From assembly GCA_017554745.1 (NCBI GenBank), contig JAFZHS010000013.1, positions 142,964 to 206,963 of the forward strand: DNA of 64,000 nucleotides. Reading direction: 5' to 3'. Position numbers and translations under genes: made by a program. Under the pieces are notes generated by a model. It was not told the origin of the DNA. It did no database searches and was given only the letters and a program-made list of their open reading frames with translations. The stretch is from Clostridiales bacterium (GTDB taxonomy: Bacteria; Bacillota; Clostridia; Saccharofermentanales; Saccharofermentanaceae). Every line of letters begins with the position of its first letter. Position 1 is the stretch's first letter. Positions 43,801-51,608 of the stretch are shown here, piece after piece.

Positions 43801-45080
43801 AGATCAAGACCAAGAACATAAGCTATGACGAGGCTATGGCGCTTCCTTCCTGGGAGCACAAGAAGCCCAAGAAACCTTCTGCTCTGCTTGCAGGCGTGGC
43901 ACGTCTTTTACTTAACGGCGAGCTGAAGAAGGTGGATTTTACATACGATCAGATCGACATGGAAAAAGCAGGTGACGGCCCGTGGATGATCCTGATGAAT
44001 CACTGCAGTTTTACCGATCTTTCTATCGCTTTTAAAGTGCTTAAAGGCCGTCCTTTCAGTATCGTCTGCACGTCTGACGCGCTGGTCGGAAAAGAAGGAT
44101 TGATGAGATCTTTAGGCTGCATTCCCACAAGAAAATTCGTCTCTGATATTACGCTTATTTCCGATATGGACCATGCGCTCAATGTCAACAAAGCAAGCGT
44201 TCTTATGTATCCGGAAGCAGGTTATTCCCTTGACGGTACGGGCACAAGGATCCCCAGAAGACTTGGTGTCCTTCTTAAAAAACTCAAGCACCCCGTTGTC
44301 ATGATCACCACTTACGGCGCGTTTACTAGAGATCCTCTTTACAACAATCTTCAGAAGCGCGACGTCAAGGTCAGCTGCACGATGAAATGTCTTTTCACAC
44401 CGGAAGAGCTTGCCAACACAAAGGTAAGACAGATAGACGAGGTTTTGGATAAAGAATTCACGCTTGATTACTTCAAGTGGCAGCAGGACAACAACATTGA
44501 GATCGATGAACCCTTCAGGGCTGACGGCCTTAACCGCATCCTCTACAAGTGCCCTCACTGCCTGAAGGAAGGCGAGACTGAAGGCAAGGGTATCAGCCTG
44601 ACCTGCAAAGGCTGCGGAGCAACATATGAGCTCGATACTTTGGGAAGGCTTAAGGGCGTTAATGTCGAACCGAAGTTTACGCATATTCCCGACTGGTTCA
44701 GATGGGAAAGAGAGCAGATCAAAGAAGAGATCGCAAACGGTACTTATGCGCTTGACGTGCCGTGCGACATAGCGATCCTCAAGGATTCCAAAGCACTCTA
44801 TATGGTAGGCACGGGAAGGCTTCATCACGATAACAACGGCTTTGTCCTGGACGGGTGCGACGGCAAACTCCATTACGAACAGTCGCCAAGCGCTTCTTAC
44901 AGCGTTAACTCCGATTACTTCTGGTACGAGATCGGTGACATCGTATCAATCGGTACGAATGACTGCCTGTATTTCTGCTTCCCTAAGGAAGGCGATATCG
45001 TAGCGAAAACAAGGCTTGCGGCAGAAGAGCTATATAAATTGTCCAAGGGCAAGACATCATCTGAAAAAGACAGTGAATAA
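43797..45080 (+). CDS. PlsC-like acyltransferase fused to a zinc ribbon
   Basis: A 427-residue protein. The N-terminal half is a lysophospholipid acyltransferase (PlsC) fold: NHCSFTD gives the HX4D catalytic motif, GCIPTRK stands for the second block and YPEAGYS for the PEGT-type block. In the middle is a zinc ribbon (C252, C255, C270, C273; C-x2-C-x14-C-x2-C). The C-terminal 150 residues are soluble and not recognised (DWFRWEREQIKEEI, GTGRLHHDNNGF). Acyltransferases of this class acylate 1-acyl-glycerol-3-phosphate, but the added domains suggest a different acceptor. No membrane helix is obvious. The ribbon spacing is the same as in three other proteins of this window. Confidence 0.78.
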   Translation: MKIKTKNISYDEAMALPSWEHKKPKKPSALLAGVARLLLNGELKKVDFTYDQIDMEKAGDGPWMILMNHCSFTDLSIAFKVLKGRPFSIVCTSDALVGKEGLMRSLGCIPTRKFVSDITLISDMDHALNVNKASVLMYPEAGYSLDGTGTRIPRRLGVLLKKLKHPVVMITTYGAFTRDPLYNNLQKRDVKVSCTMKCLFTPEELANTKVRQIDEVLDKEFTLDYFKWQQDNNIEIDEPFRADGLNRILYKCPHCLKEGETEGKGISLTCKGCGATYELDTLGRLKGVNVEPKFTHIPDWFRWEREQIKEEIANGTYALDVPCDIAILKDSKALYMVGTGRLHHDNNGFVLDGCDGKLHYEQSPSASYSVNSDYFWYEIGDIVSIGTNDCLYFCFPKEGDIVAKTRLAAEELYKLSKGKTSSEKDSE

Positions 45081-45101
45081 AAAGTTTGGGGGGAAACAGG
45101 A

Positions 45102-45587
45102 ATGCTTATCAAAGATGTTAAAGGCAACGAATTATTAGATATTCTCAAGGCCGACGAGAACAAAGCGGATGAATCTTATTCTCCGATAACGCACTGCCTT
45201 GCTGTAGTTAAGGTCGGCGGCGACTATCTCCTCGGCTGGAATAAATACCGTCAGGAATGGGAGATCTTCGGAGGCTGCAGGGAAGAAGGCGAGTCCCTTA
45301 GAACATGCGTCAACAGAGAGTGCGAAGAAGAACTCGGCATCAAGGACGTGGAGCTCTCTTTCCTCGGGATAATGCATTTGCATCTTGCACCCGGATACTT
45401 TAATCCAGAGTGGCACTATGAGTATGGCGGACTCTACGGCATCACGCTTCCTTCTGATGCTCTCAAGGACATTGAAGCGTTCAGGACCGATAAAGAGGAA
45501 GTCGAGAAGCTGGCCTTTTACCGTGATGTTAAAGGCAAGGATAAGATCGCTCCTATCGACGAGTATCTGCTGGCAAGCTGGAAGTGA
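45102..45587 (+). CDS. Nudix hydrolase
   Basis: A 161-residue protein with a complete Nudix box in GCREEGESLRTCVNRECEEELGI (key residues: GX5E, REC-EE and the final LGI), which binds Mg2+ and cleaves nucleoside diphosphates linked to another group. The start segment SYSPITHCLAVVKVGGDYLLGWN is typical for the family; quoted here only in part (CLAVVKVGGDYLLGWN). Substrate is unknown. GGGGGGAAACAGG lies before the ATG. It ends a plus-strand run; an intrinsic terminator follows about 40 bases later. A role as a house-cleaning pyrophosphatase is the default guess. Confidence 0.88.
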   Translation: MLIKDVKGNELLDILKADENKADESYSPITHCLAVVKVGGDYLLGWNKYRQEWEIFGGCREEGESLRTCVNRECEEELGIKDVELSFLGIMHLHLAPGYFNPEWHYEYGGLYGITLPSDALKDIEAFRTDKEEVEKLAFYRDVKGKDKIAPIDEYLLASWK

Positions 45588-45624
45588 GATTGATCTGCTT
45601 TCGTCACAGCTCGAAACACATAAT

Positions 45625-45653
45625 AAAAGGCTGCCTGTCCGACAGCCTTTTTT
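45625..45653 (+). terminator. Terminator after the Nudix gene
   Basis: AAAAGGCTG/CAGCCTTTT stem with a 9-base loop and six T. Confidence 0.88.
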
Positions 45654-45663
45654 AGTGTATTAA

Positions 45664-45748
45664 CGATAGAGAGTAAAGTTTATTCCGAGGCTCTTTCCGC
45701 ACAAGCGAAGCGCGGAGGACCTTGAGCCGAGGAAAAACTTTACTATCG
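45664..45748. repeat. Long inverted repeat (cruciform-type) at the end of the zinc-ribbon gene
   Basis: Left arm 45664-45693 pairs with 45724-45748 over about 23 bases with small bulges; an inner TCCGC/GCGGA stem surrounds a GCGAAGC core at 45705-45711. The minus-strand gene's TAG stop is inside the right arm. No T-run follows on either strand, so it is not a classic terminator. Confidence 0.75.
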
Positions 45749-47329
45749 TAGCATCTGACGGTTCATGCCCTGCTTCTCGAAGTCAGTTGCATCTTCACGC
45801 TCTTCAGTCTCTTCAGCTTCAGGTGCGGCGGTCTTGAAGTCGTAAGTCTCTTCTTCGCCGTATTTCCAGCCTGACTCGACGGAAATGAAGTCTTTGGTCG
45901 TCTCGTAAGCGACGATCGGGAAACTCGTGTCGTAATAGAGTTCAACGCCGGGTTCGGATGCAAGGTCGTGGCTGCTTGTCTGGGAAAGCGCCTCAATATC
46001 TTTCTTTTCTCTGCTCCTTAAGACTTTCGGGAGGATCTCGGCGCCTACATACATCGCGAGGCCTACCGTAAGACCTACAAGAATACATTCAAACGGGTGA
46101 TCGACCAGGATTCCCATGATCTCCAGATCTCTGGAGAATGAAGCGAAGAAACGGAGGATCACGATGGCAACCGCCGGGATCAGATAGAGGCACGCACGAA
46201 GACCCGTATTCCAGCTTATAGCTTCCATTCTTGCCTTTCGGCCGGTGCGTTCGAGAGTCTCCCAGCCCTTAGCGTAAGGGAACTCACCGGAGACTTTGCC
46301 TGTCTGGCCGTTAACGATGTACTGATATCTTCTTCCGCCGTAATCGAGGCTTAAGAACCAACAGGGAAGGAGCGCGTACTTGATATCCTGGTTATTGTAT
46401 TTCGTCATGCTCATATCGGCATTAGGGACAAAGTCGTCGAAGCCGAAATCAACTTCGTCACAGACTTTGAGAGAATACTTGTCCAGACGCTTGTAGATCC
46501 TGTCGGTCATGTCGAGAGGAAGCTCATCGTACTTCTCGGCAAAGAAGCCCTGAAGGTATTCCGGTCTGAACTTTACGAGCTCTGAATAGTCAAAGGGCTC
46601 TGCTGCAGCATAAAGGCGGTTTGCGATGTTTTTCTCACCGTCAAAAGGCACGTTCTTAAGCCTGAACTTGACCTTGCCGTATGTGAGCTTGGAATAATTG
46701 CCGAGTGTTGACATGTGCTGGTCTGCGTAAGCGGAGTCGACCATTTTACCCATGTTGCCCTGTCCTGCGACATTGACCTCGACCTCTGTGGAAATGATCC
46801 ATGTCGGAACATAAAGGCCGGTCATTTTCGATAAGACTTTCTTGGATTTGAAATCCTTGGGAAGATGGGAGATCTTCGCGCAATGTTCCTCAAAAAGGCT
46901 TATGGCCTTCTCTTTATCGAACTTGAAAGGAATGATGTAGTCCGGCTTAAACTCACGCGAAAGTCTTCTTGTTACAAGCGCGGGCGAACCGCAGAATGCA
47001 CAGAATGTAGAAGCAGTGTTCTTGTCTGTGATGATCTGGGCACCGCATGAGTTGCACACGATCTCCTGACGGCTCTCGTCGTCTTTGCTGATCTCGATCG
47101 TTCCGTCGTAATCTTTTTCAGGATTTGCGTAGCCGAATGAACCGACTTTATCAAGCGTCTCAGGATCGAAGAGACCGCCGCAGTTCCTGCAGATCATTGC
47201 TCCGTGCTGCGACTCGAAAATAAGGTTCGACGCACAGTTCGGACATTTGTAAGAGTTAGCCGAGAATGTCTTAATTTTGGATGAACCAAAACCACCTGCT
47301 GCTCCTGCAGGATTGTCCCAAATAGCCAT
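45743..47329 (-). CDS. TFIIB-type zinc-ribbon membrane protein
   Basis: A 528-residue protein. N-terminal zinc ribbons: C-x2-C-x14-C-x2-C in YKCPNCASN...ICRNCGG (about 28-50) and a second pair VCNSCGAQ ... FCAFCGSP (about 90-118). A large soluble alpha/beta region follows (about 125-370, with YIIPFKFDKEKAI and LYVPTWIIS), then two hydrophobic helices (about 382-440) and an acidic tail. This layout is widespread in Firmicutes as an uncharacterised 'TFIIB-type zinc ribbon-containing protein', perhaps a membrane-associated envelope-quality factor; no function is known. GAGGGG lies 10 bases before the ATG. Its ribbon has the same spacing as in the 42-kb and 61.7-kb proteins. Confidence 0.78.
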   Translation of the reverse strand: MAIWDNPAGAAGGFGSSKIKTFSANSYKCPNCASNLIFESQHGAMICRNCGGLFDPETLDKVGSFGYANPEKDYDGTIEISKDDESRQEIVCNSCGAQIITDKNTASTFCAFCGSPALVTRRLSREFKPDYIIPFKFDKEKAISLFEEHCAKISHLPKDFKSKKVLSKMTGLYVPTWIISTEVEVNVAGQGNMGKMVDSAYADQHMSTLGNYSKLTYGKVKFRLKNVPFDGEKNIANRLYAAAEPFDYSELVKFRPEYLQGFFAEKYDELPLDMTDRIYKRLDKYSLKVCDEVDFGFDDFVPNADMSMTKYNNQDIKYALLPCWFLSLDYGGRRYQYIVNGQTGKVSGEFPYAKGWETLERTGRKARMEAISWNTGLRACLYLIPAVAIVILRFFASFSRDLEIMGILVDHPFECILVGLTVGLAMYVGAEILPKVLRSREKKDIEALSQTSSHDLASEPGVELYYDTSFPIVAYETTKDFISVESGWKYGEEETYDFKTAAPEAEETEEREDATDFEKQGMNRQMLR

Positions 47330-47399
47330 AAAGTTCTACCCCTCTTTTGTTTTTCTTCTTATTCCTGAAAATTACTATACAATAATGCTCAAATTCTTG

Positions 47400-48101
47400 T
47401 CAACGATTATTGACTTTCAGCAGTCTCTTCCAGAGAACGACAATGCCGACGGATATTGCGCCTGCAACAAGAACTTTTATCTGCCCTTTATCGAGGATCC
47501 CTGTATTTGTGTATCTTAAGTATTCAGTGGCAAATCTTACGGGTAATGCAATGGCGATGAGGATATAGACGGCCTTTAGTTTGTTTTCCATTTTGAGGAT
47601 CAGGATCAGGGCGATTATGTGTAGCATAATGAAAACTGTCATGTCCACGAGCTGTGCGGGGAAGAAAGAGCCCGAATGAATCCCGTGATTAACTATGGCA
47701 AACGGCCCGCTGTAGGGCTTCCCGTGGCAGCATCCTGCCAAAAGACACCCGGTCTTTGAGAGTCCGTACATCAAAGGAGCCGCGGCGGCAAATGAGGCCA
47801 GAACATACTCGGGTTTATCCTTGAATATAAGGCCGGATAGGAAGATGCCCAATGCCATCCCAACTACTGCTCCGAGGCCCGAAAAGCCTAATTCCAGACC
47901 GTTTCCGGTGAGCTCAACAGATGACATCAGAGATATTACCAATGTGCAGATCAGTGTAAGAAGAGATGTGTACAATATGGTCTGTTTTGCCACCTTGAAC
48001 TTGCGCATCAGAAAGACGGCCGCCGCAAACCCGGTCAGGACCGATGCTATAACGATCAGCGAGTAGGGCGAATGCTCGAATTCAGGAATGTTAATTGTCA
48101 T
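47400..48101 (-). CDS. Lgt-like membrane protein (degenerate prolipoprotein diacylglyceryl transferase family)
   Basis: A 233-residue protein with seven hydrophobic helices. The core SKTGCLLAGCCHGKPYSG followed by FPAQLVDM and RFATEYLRYTNTG is homologous to the Lgt signature. Residues essential in E. coli Lgt are altered: the Arg of GRxGN is Lys here (SKTGC) and the HGG motif region reads FSGLGAV. It therefore may have lost or changed the transferase activity, or use another substrate. A second, better-conserved Lgt homologue lies 1.4 kb away on the plus strand. It is followed on the same strand by the TFIIB-like gene and preceded by the QQPxY-repeat protein, only 12 bases away. Confidence 0.72.
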   Translation of the reverse strand: MTINIPEFEHSPYSLIVIASVLTGFAAAVFLMRKFKVAKQTILYTSLLTLICTLVISLMSSVELTGNGLELGFSGLGAVVGMALGIFLSGLIFKDKPEYVLASFAAAAPLMYGLSKTGCLLAGCCHGKPYSGPFAIVNHGIHSGSFFPAQLVDMTVFIMLHIIALILILKMENKLKAVYILIAIALPVRFATEYLRYTNTGILDKGQIKVLVAGAISVGIVVLWKRLLKVNNR

Positions 48102-48113
48102 GTCCGGGTGTGA

Positions 48114-48707
48114 TCAGTGGCAGCCGTTTAATAAAATTGCACACATATAGATCAAAACGATCGTTCCGATGATGCTGATCGACAATATGCCGAGATAAAC
48201 CCACATCAGGACTTTGGCAAAGACACTCTCGCTGTACTTTGCTCTTGCGATGATCATGAATACCCATGACGCTATGTATGCGCCTCCGCCTATATAGCCC
48301 AATATCTGGACAATAGCGGGCGCTGTGCTTGTGCCGGTGAAACCTGTCTCGAGACTTTCTAAAACGCCCGAAAGAGCGCCGATAATAACGAATGGTGAAA
48401 AATGCAGGATCAGCGAAATAATGCACAGAGTATTAGCCTTTTTCTTTCTGGCTGCTCTTTCCTCGGGAGGCAGAAGATCTATGGGTCTTACCGGTTTTTG
48501 AGGCTGCTGATACGCGGGTTGCTGATAGACCGGCTGTTGATAGACCGGCTGCTGGTACTGTGGTTGCTGCTGATAAGGCGGCTGCTGGTAAACCGGTTGC
48601 TGATACTGAGGCTGCTGGTATTGCGGCTGATACTGCTGCTGGGGATCCGGAGCCTGCTGGGGCTGATAATTTTGCCAGTCGTTGAAAATGTTGTTATTGT
48701 TATCCAT
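48114..48707 (-). CDS. Small membrane protein with Gln/Pro/Tyr-rich repeat tail
   Basis: A 197-residue protein. Residues 1-70 are made of imperfect YQQP(V/P/Q) repeats, a low-complexity cytoplasmic tail coded by near-identical units, followed by a charged segment PPEERAARKKKAN and three hydrophobic helices (about 92-190). It resembles DUF4190-type small membrane proteins with disordered tails common in clostridia; no function is known. AAGGGGAT is before the ATG. On this strand TGA-TAAAAT (48760-48752) is an extended -10 for it. The next gene downstream is the degenerate Lgt-like gene. Confidence 0.7.
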   Translation of the reverse strand: MDNNNNIFNDWQNYQPQQAPDPQQQYQPQYQQPQYQQPVYQQPPYQQQPQYQQPVYQQPVYQQPAYQQPQKPVRPIDLLPPEERAARKKKANTLCIISLILHFSPFVIIGALSGVLESLETGFTGTSTAPAIVQILGYIGGGAYIASWVFMIIARAKYSESVFAKVLMWVYLGILSISIIGTIVLIYMCAILLNGCH

Positions 48708-49006
48708 CTGCCTTATCCCCTTTCTAACAGACGTGATCTTCGCCTCTTAGTATTTTATCACACCAAATGAAAATCAGTAGACCGGTCTTGATGCTTTAAA
48801 ATCAGCTGAAAACGCTGAAAAATAAGTCTTTGCAGGGAATTCCGTCCGAAGTAGTAAAGTAGCTTATTACAGATTATTTAAATATATTTGTCACATTAAC
48901 GAATTTGTTACTTTTTTCAATTCAAAGCCTTTACAAGATTTCGGACAATAGTATAATCGAAAACAGCGATAGGAGTTCTAACGCATTACATTTTTAGGAG
49001 GTTGTT
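48708..49006. other. Divergent intergenic region
   Basis: About 300 bases between the minus-strand repeat protein and the plus-strand small membrane protein. It holds an extended -10 for the minus gene (48752-48760), TTTACA/TATAAT (48930-48957) for the plus gene, and a TTTGTTAC motif at 48904. No further gene or RNA was recognised. Confidence 0.45.
48930..48957 (+). promoter_or_regulatory. Promoter of the 124-aa membrane protein
   Basis: TTTACA (48930-48935), 16-base spacer, TATAAT (48952-48957). Confidence 0.68.
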
Positions 49007-49381
49007 ATGGATACAACAAAAAAGCAACAGCAGACTGGTCTGATCCTGGGTATTGTTTCATTGGCATTGCCTATCATTGCAGGTATTATTTCTAATGCTG
49101 CAACAAACAGCGCTTCAAGCGCTAATTCACTCGGTGGATTGATTTTCCTTCTCATCGTTGTTACACTTATCTGCCTTGCAGCTTTAATCGTAGGTATCAT
49201 CGGTATCGTTAAGTCTTCCGGTGCTATGAAGGCAGCTACAGCAGCTGGCGAGAAGAAGGTTCTCGGTATCGTTGGTTTAGTTCTTTCTATCCTCGGTACA
49301 GTTTACTCTGCATTCGATTTCTTCTTCGTTGGTATCTGCGCTACATGCACAGTTTGCGCTCTCGCAGCAGCAATGGGCTAA
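49007..49381 (+). CDS. Small membrane protein, DUF4190-like
   Basis: A 124-residue protein with a short polar start (DTTKKQQQTG), three or four hydrophobic helices and repeated GIVSLALPIIAGI / GIIGIVKSSG / GIVGLVLSILG segments, typical of DUF4190-type small membrane proteins. No function is known. TAGGAGG is 6 bases before the ATG, a clear promoter lies 50 bases upstream and a very strong terminator follows, so it is a single-gene unit. Its codon usage is strongly biased towards the set used in dnaK, suggesting high expression for so small a protein. Confidence 0.75.
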   Translation: MDTTKKQQQTGLILGIVSLALPIIAGIISNAATNSASSANSLGGLIFLLIVVTLICLAALIVGIIGIVKSSGAMKAATAAGEKKVLGIVGLVLSILGTVYSAFDFFFVGICATCTVCALAAAMG

Positions 49382-49408
49382 TATTTAGCTGATTCCATTG
49401 TTTTCACG

Positions 49409-49444
49409 GACAGTTGCTTTATAATAAAGCAACTGTCTTTTTTT
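49409..49444 (+). terminator. Strong intrinsic terminator
   Basis: A perfect 13-base stem (GACAGTTGCTTTA/TAAAGCAACTGTC), 3-base loop and seven T. Confidence 0.95.
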
Positions 49445-49458
49445 AGGGATGAATTTTT

Positions 49459-50298
49459 ATGTATCCAATAGTTGAAATATTCGGAAAAGAAATAGGTACA
49501 TACGGCATTTGCACATTGGTAGGCATCTTCGTCTGCGCGTTCCTTTCGTGCTATCTTGTAAAGAAGAAGGGGCTTTACTACGAAGACATGATCATCACGA
49601 TCGTCTATATCCTGATCGGCATGTTTATCGGCGGCCATATCCTTTATGGTATTACCAATATTCCTCACATCATTACGCTGTTCCAGAATATCGAAAAGTA
49701 CACTTGGTGGAATTTCCTTAAACTGCTCGTAGTAGGGTATTTCGGCGGAATGGTCTTCTACGGCGGACTTCTCGGCGGAATTGCCGCTATGGCTATCGTT
49801 TGTAAAAAAGGAAAGAACCTTCCTGCGAATGTTGTGTTTGATATTTACGCGATCGATATTCCGTTATTTCACGCCTTCGGAAGGGTAGGGTGCTTTCTTG
49901 GCGGATGCTGTTACGGCATTGAATCAAAATTCGGTTTTACGGTCCACAACAACCAGCTTAATCCCGCCATCAATGACGTTAACCGCTTCCCGGTACAGCT
50001 TGTTGAATCAGCCTGCAATCTGATCATATTCTTAGTGATCTTTATGCTCTACAAAAAGGGCAAGTTCCAAAACAGGCTTCTCATCGTGTATTTCTATATC
50101 TATCCGGTAGTAAGATTCACGCTGGAGTTCTTCAGGGGAGATGAGATAAGAGGATTCCTCTTCGGACTTTCTACATCGCAGATCATAAGCATTCTGCTGT
50201 TTACATTTGCAGTGATCTTCACGATCGTTGATCTGAATAAAAAGCGCTCCAAAGGTACTGATTCCAATACCGGCGAGATTGCAGAAACTGCAACATAA
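49459..50298 (+). CDS. lgt: Prolipoprotein diacylglyceryl transferase homologue
   Basis: A 279-residue membrane protein with seven helices. It would transfer diacylglycerol from phosphatidylglycerol to the lipobox Cys of pre-lipoproteins. The signature region GRVGCFLGGCCYG keeps the essential Arg but has Cys where E. coli Lgt has Asn, and the HGG motif is FYGGLLGG (His to Tyr). The C-terminal VRFTLEFFRGDE with its Arg matches. This GCCYG clade is common in Firmicutes beside the standard Lgt, so this may be a paralogue with altered specificity rather than the housekeeping enzyme. The start follows AGGGA. The preceding terminator leaves only 14 bases before the ATG, so the promoter is unclear. 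Confidence 0.75.
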   Translation: MYPIVEIFGKEIGTYGICTLVGIFVCAFLSCYLVKKKGLYYEDMIITIVYILIGMFIGGHILYGITNIPHIITLFQNIEKYTWWNFLKLLVVGYFGGMVFYGGLLGGIAAMAIVCKKGKNLPANVVFDIYAIDIPLFHAFGRVGCFLGGCCYGIESKFGFTVHNNQLNPAINDVNRFPVQLVESACNLIIFLVIFMLYKKGKFQNRLLIVYFYIYPVVRFTLEFFRGDEIRGFLFGLSTSQIISILLFTFAVIFTIVDLNKKRSKGTDSNTGEIAETAT

Positions 50299-50309
50299 CA
50301 ATTGTTTCA

Positions 50310-50384
50310 GAACAAAAAATAACCTCCGTACGAGTTAATTGCGAAGCAATTACTGTCTGAAGTACGGAGGTTATTTTTTTGTTC
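50310..50384. terminator. Large bidirectional terminator hairpin between lgt and tRNA-Leu
   Basis: Arms 50310-50331 and 50362-50384 form about 22 pairs including the A/T-rich ends (A6 and T7), so it can end transcription from both sides. An inner AATTGC-GAA-GCAATT hairpin sits inside, again with a GCGAAGC core. Confidence 0.85.
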
Positions 50385-50388
50385 GTAA

Positions 50389-50473
<85 letters not shown>

Positions 50474-50485
50474 TTATCGCGGAAC

Positions 50486-50516
50486 ATTATAGCAAAAAAA
50501 CAAAGAAGTGTATAAT
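50486..50516. promoter_or_regulatory. Divergent -10 elements for tRNA-Leu and the M15 peptidase gene
   Basis: Minus strand: TGC-TATAAT ending at 50486 for the tRNA. Plus strand: TATAAT at 50511-50516 for the peptidase gene. The -35 elements are weak. Confidence 0.5.
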
Positions 50517-50569
50517 TAACAGGAAGGTCGGAGGCGGCCCCCTTGTTATCGAATAAAAGGAGTATTTTA

Positions 50570-51559
50570 GTGTCTGACAAGAGAAAGCGCAGAGAAAACC
50601 TGATAACCGCACTTCTCATCGCGGGAATGTGCATAGTGATCGGTGTGACGATCGTTTTCATCATCAAGTATTCGAAGAAAGACAAAGATGACATTGTCCA
50701 GCTGACCCCCGGAATGACTGAGGCATCGGGCTTTTCAGTTGAAAGCGATATGACGTCATCTTCATCTGAAGAAACACCGACAGAGACACCTGCCGCTACT
50801 CCTACGGATACCCCCACGCCTTCTCCTACTTTAAGTCCTACACCGACAAACACTCCCACGCCTACACCTACTCCTAAGCCTGAGAAGCTTAAGAGCCTGT
50901 CAGGCTATGATCCCGGTGATGTCATAAGCAGTGACAAGATCGACAGGGAAAACCTTTCGCAGTATTTCACTTCGTCCGAGATCGTTGAAGGCGACAGCGT
51001 TTATAACCGTATCTACGGCAAATCATATGTCAGCAACAGCAATATCGGCCTTTCCGACTTGAGATATCTCAAGATGCTCCACATCAATTTCAACGGCGAT
51101 TACCAGGTCGGTGAGATGATCGTAAATAAGAGCGTTGCAGGCGAGGTCTTAGAGATTTTCGAGATCCTCTGCGCAGAGGGTTATCAGATCTATTCCATGT
51201 ATCTTATCGATAATTACTGGTCAGGCGACGCCGCCACATCCGACTGGTATTCTATCGACGCGAATAACACATCGGCATTCTGCTACCGTGAGGCGACAGG
51301 ATCTTCGAACCTCTCAAAGCACGCTCTGGGCAGGGCGATCGACATCAACCCGCAGCAGAATCCTTATGTTACCTATACTGACGGCAAAGCCAAGTATTCA
51401 CACGATAATGCGGCTGACTATGTTTATGACAGATCTTCTTCGAAAGCCCATGAGATAACGACATCTGACAGGGCATATGAGCTCTTTACGTCATACGGCT
51501 GGACATGGGGCGGCAGCTGGAACAGCCCTAAGGATTATCAGCATTTTCAGAAGTCATAA
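50570..51559 (+). CDS. Membrane-anchored M15-family peptidase (D-Ala-D-Ala carboxypeptidase-like)
   Basis: A 329-residue protein: a short basic start, one membrane helix (about 15-38), a Ser/Thr-rich then TPTPTP-type linker (about 55-105) and an extracellular M15_4-type domain. The zinc ligands are H251 and D258 in SKHALGRAIDIN and H325 in DYQHF; the missing Glu/Asp catalytic partner lies in the WNSPKD region. Family members trim D-Ala or cleave peptidoglycan cross-links, so wall remodelling is likely. The GTG start was chosen over a TTG further upstream because AAAAGGAG stands 7 bases before it. The linker repeats are coding and not a CRISPR or other array. Confidence 0.85.
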   Translation: MSDKRKRRENLITALLIAGMCIVIGVTIVFIIKYSKKDKDDIVQLTPGMTEASGFSVESDMTSSSSEETPTETPAATPTDTPTPSPTLSPTPTNTPTPTPTPKPEKLKSLSGYDPGDVISSDKIDRENLSQYFTSSEIVEGDSVYNRIYGKSYVSNSNIGLSDLRYLKMLHINFNGDYQVGEMIVNKSVAGEVLEIFEILCAEGYQIYSMYLIDNYWSGDAATSDWYSIDANNTSAFCYREATGSSNLSKHALGRAIDINPQQNPYVTYTDGKAKYSHDNAADYVYDRSSSKAHEITTSDRAYELFTSYGWTWGGSWNSPKDYQHFQKS

Positions 51560-51573
51560 CAAATGAAAGGCAT

Positions 51574-51602
51574 TTGACTATCTGATTTTCACTTGATAAT
51601 AT
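51574..51602 (+). promoter_or_regulatory. Promoter of the DeoR gene (leaderless)
   Basis: TTGACT (51574-51579), 17-base spacer, extended -10 TGA-TAATAT (51594-51602). Only six bases separate it from the ATG at 51609, so transcription should start at the ATG itself. Confidence 0.75.
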
Positions 51603-51608
51603 CTTGTC

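Noticed and set aside
48480..48660. Tandem repeats with GGTTGCTG-like units
   Set aside because: They code for the YQQP-type repeats of the small membrane protein on the minus strand.
50760..50880. Short tandem repeats that look like a repeat array or CRISPR
   Set aside because: They are codons for a TPTPTP-type linker of the M15 peptidase; there are no spacers.
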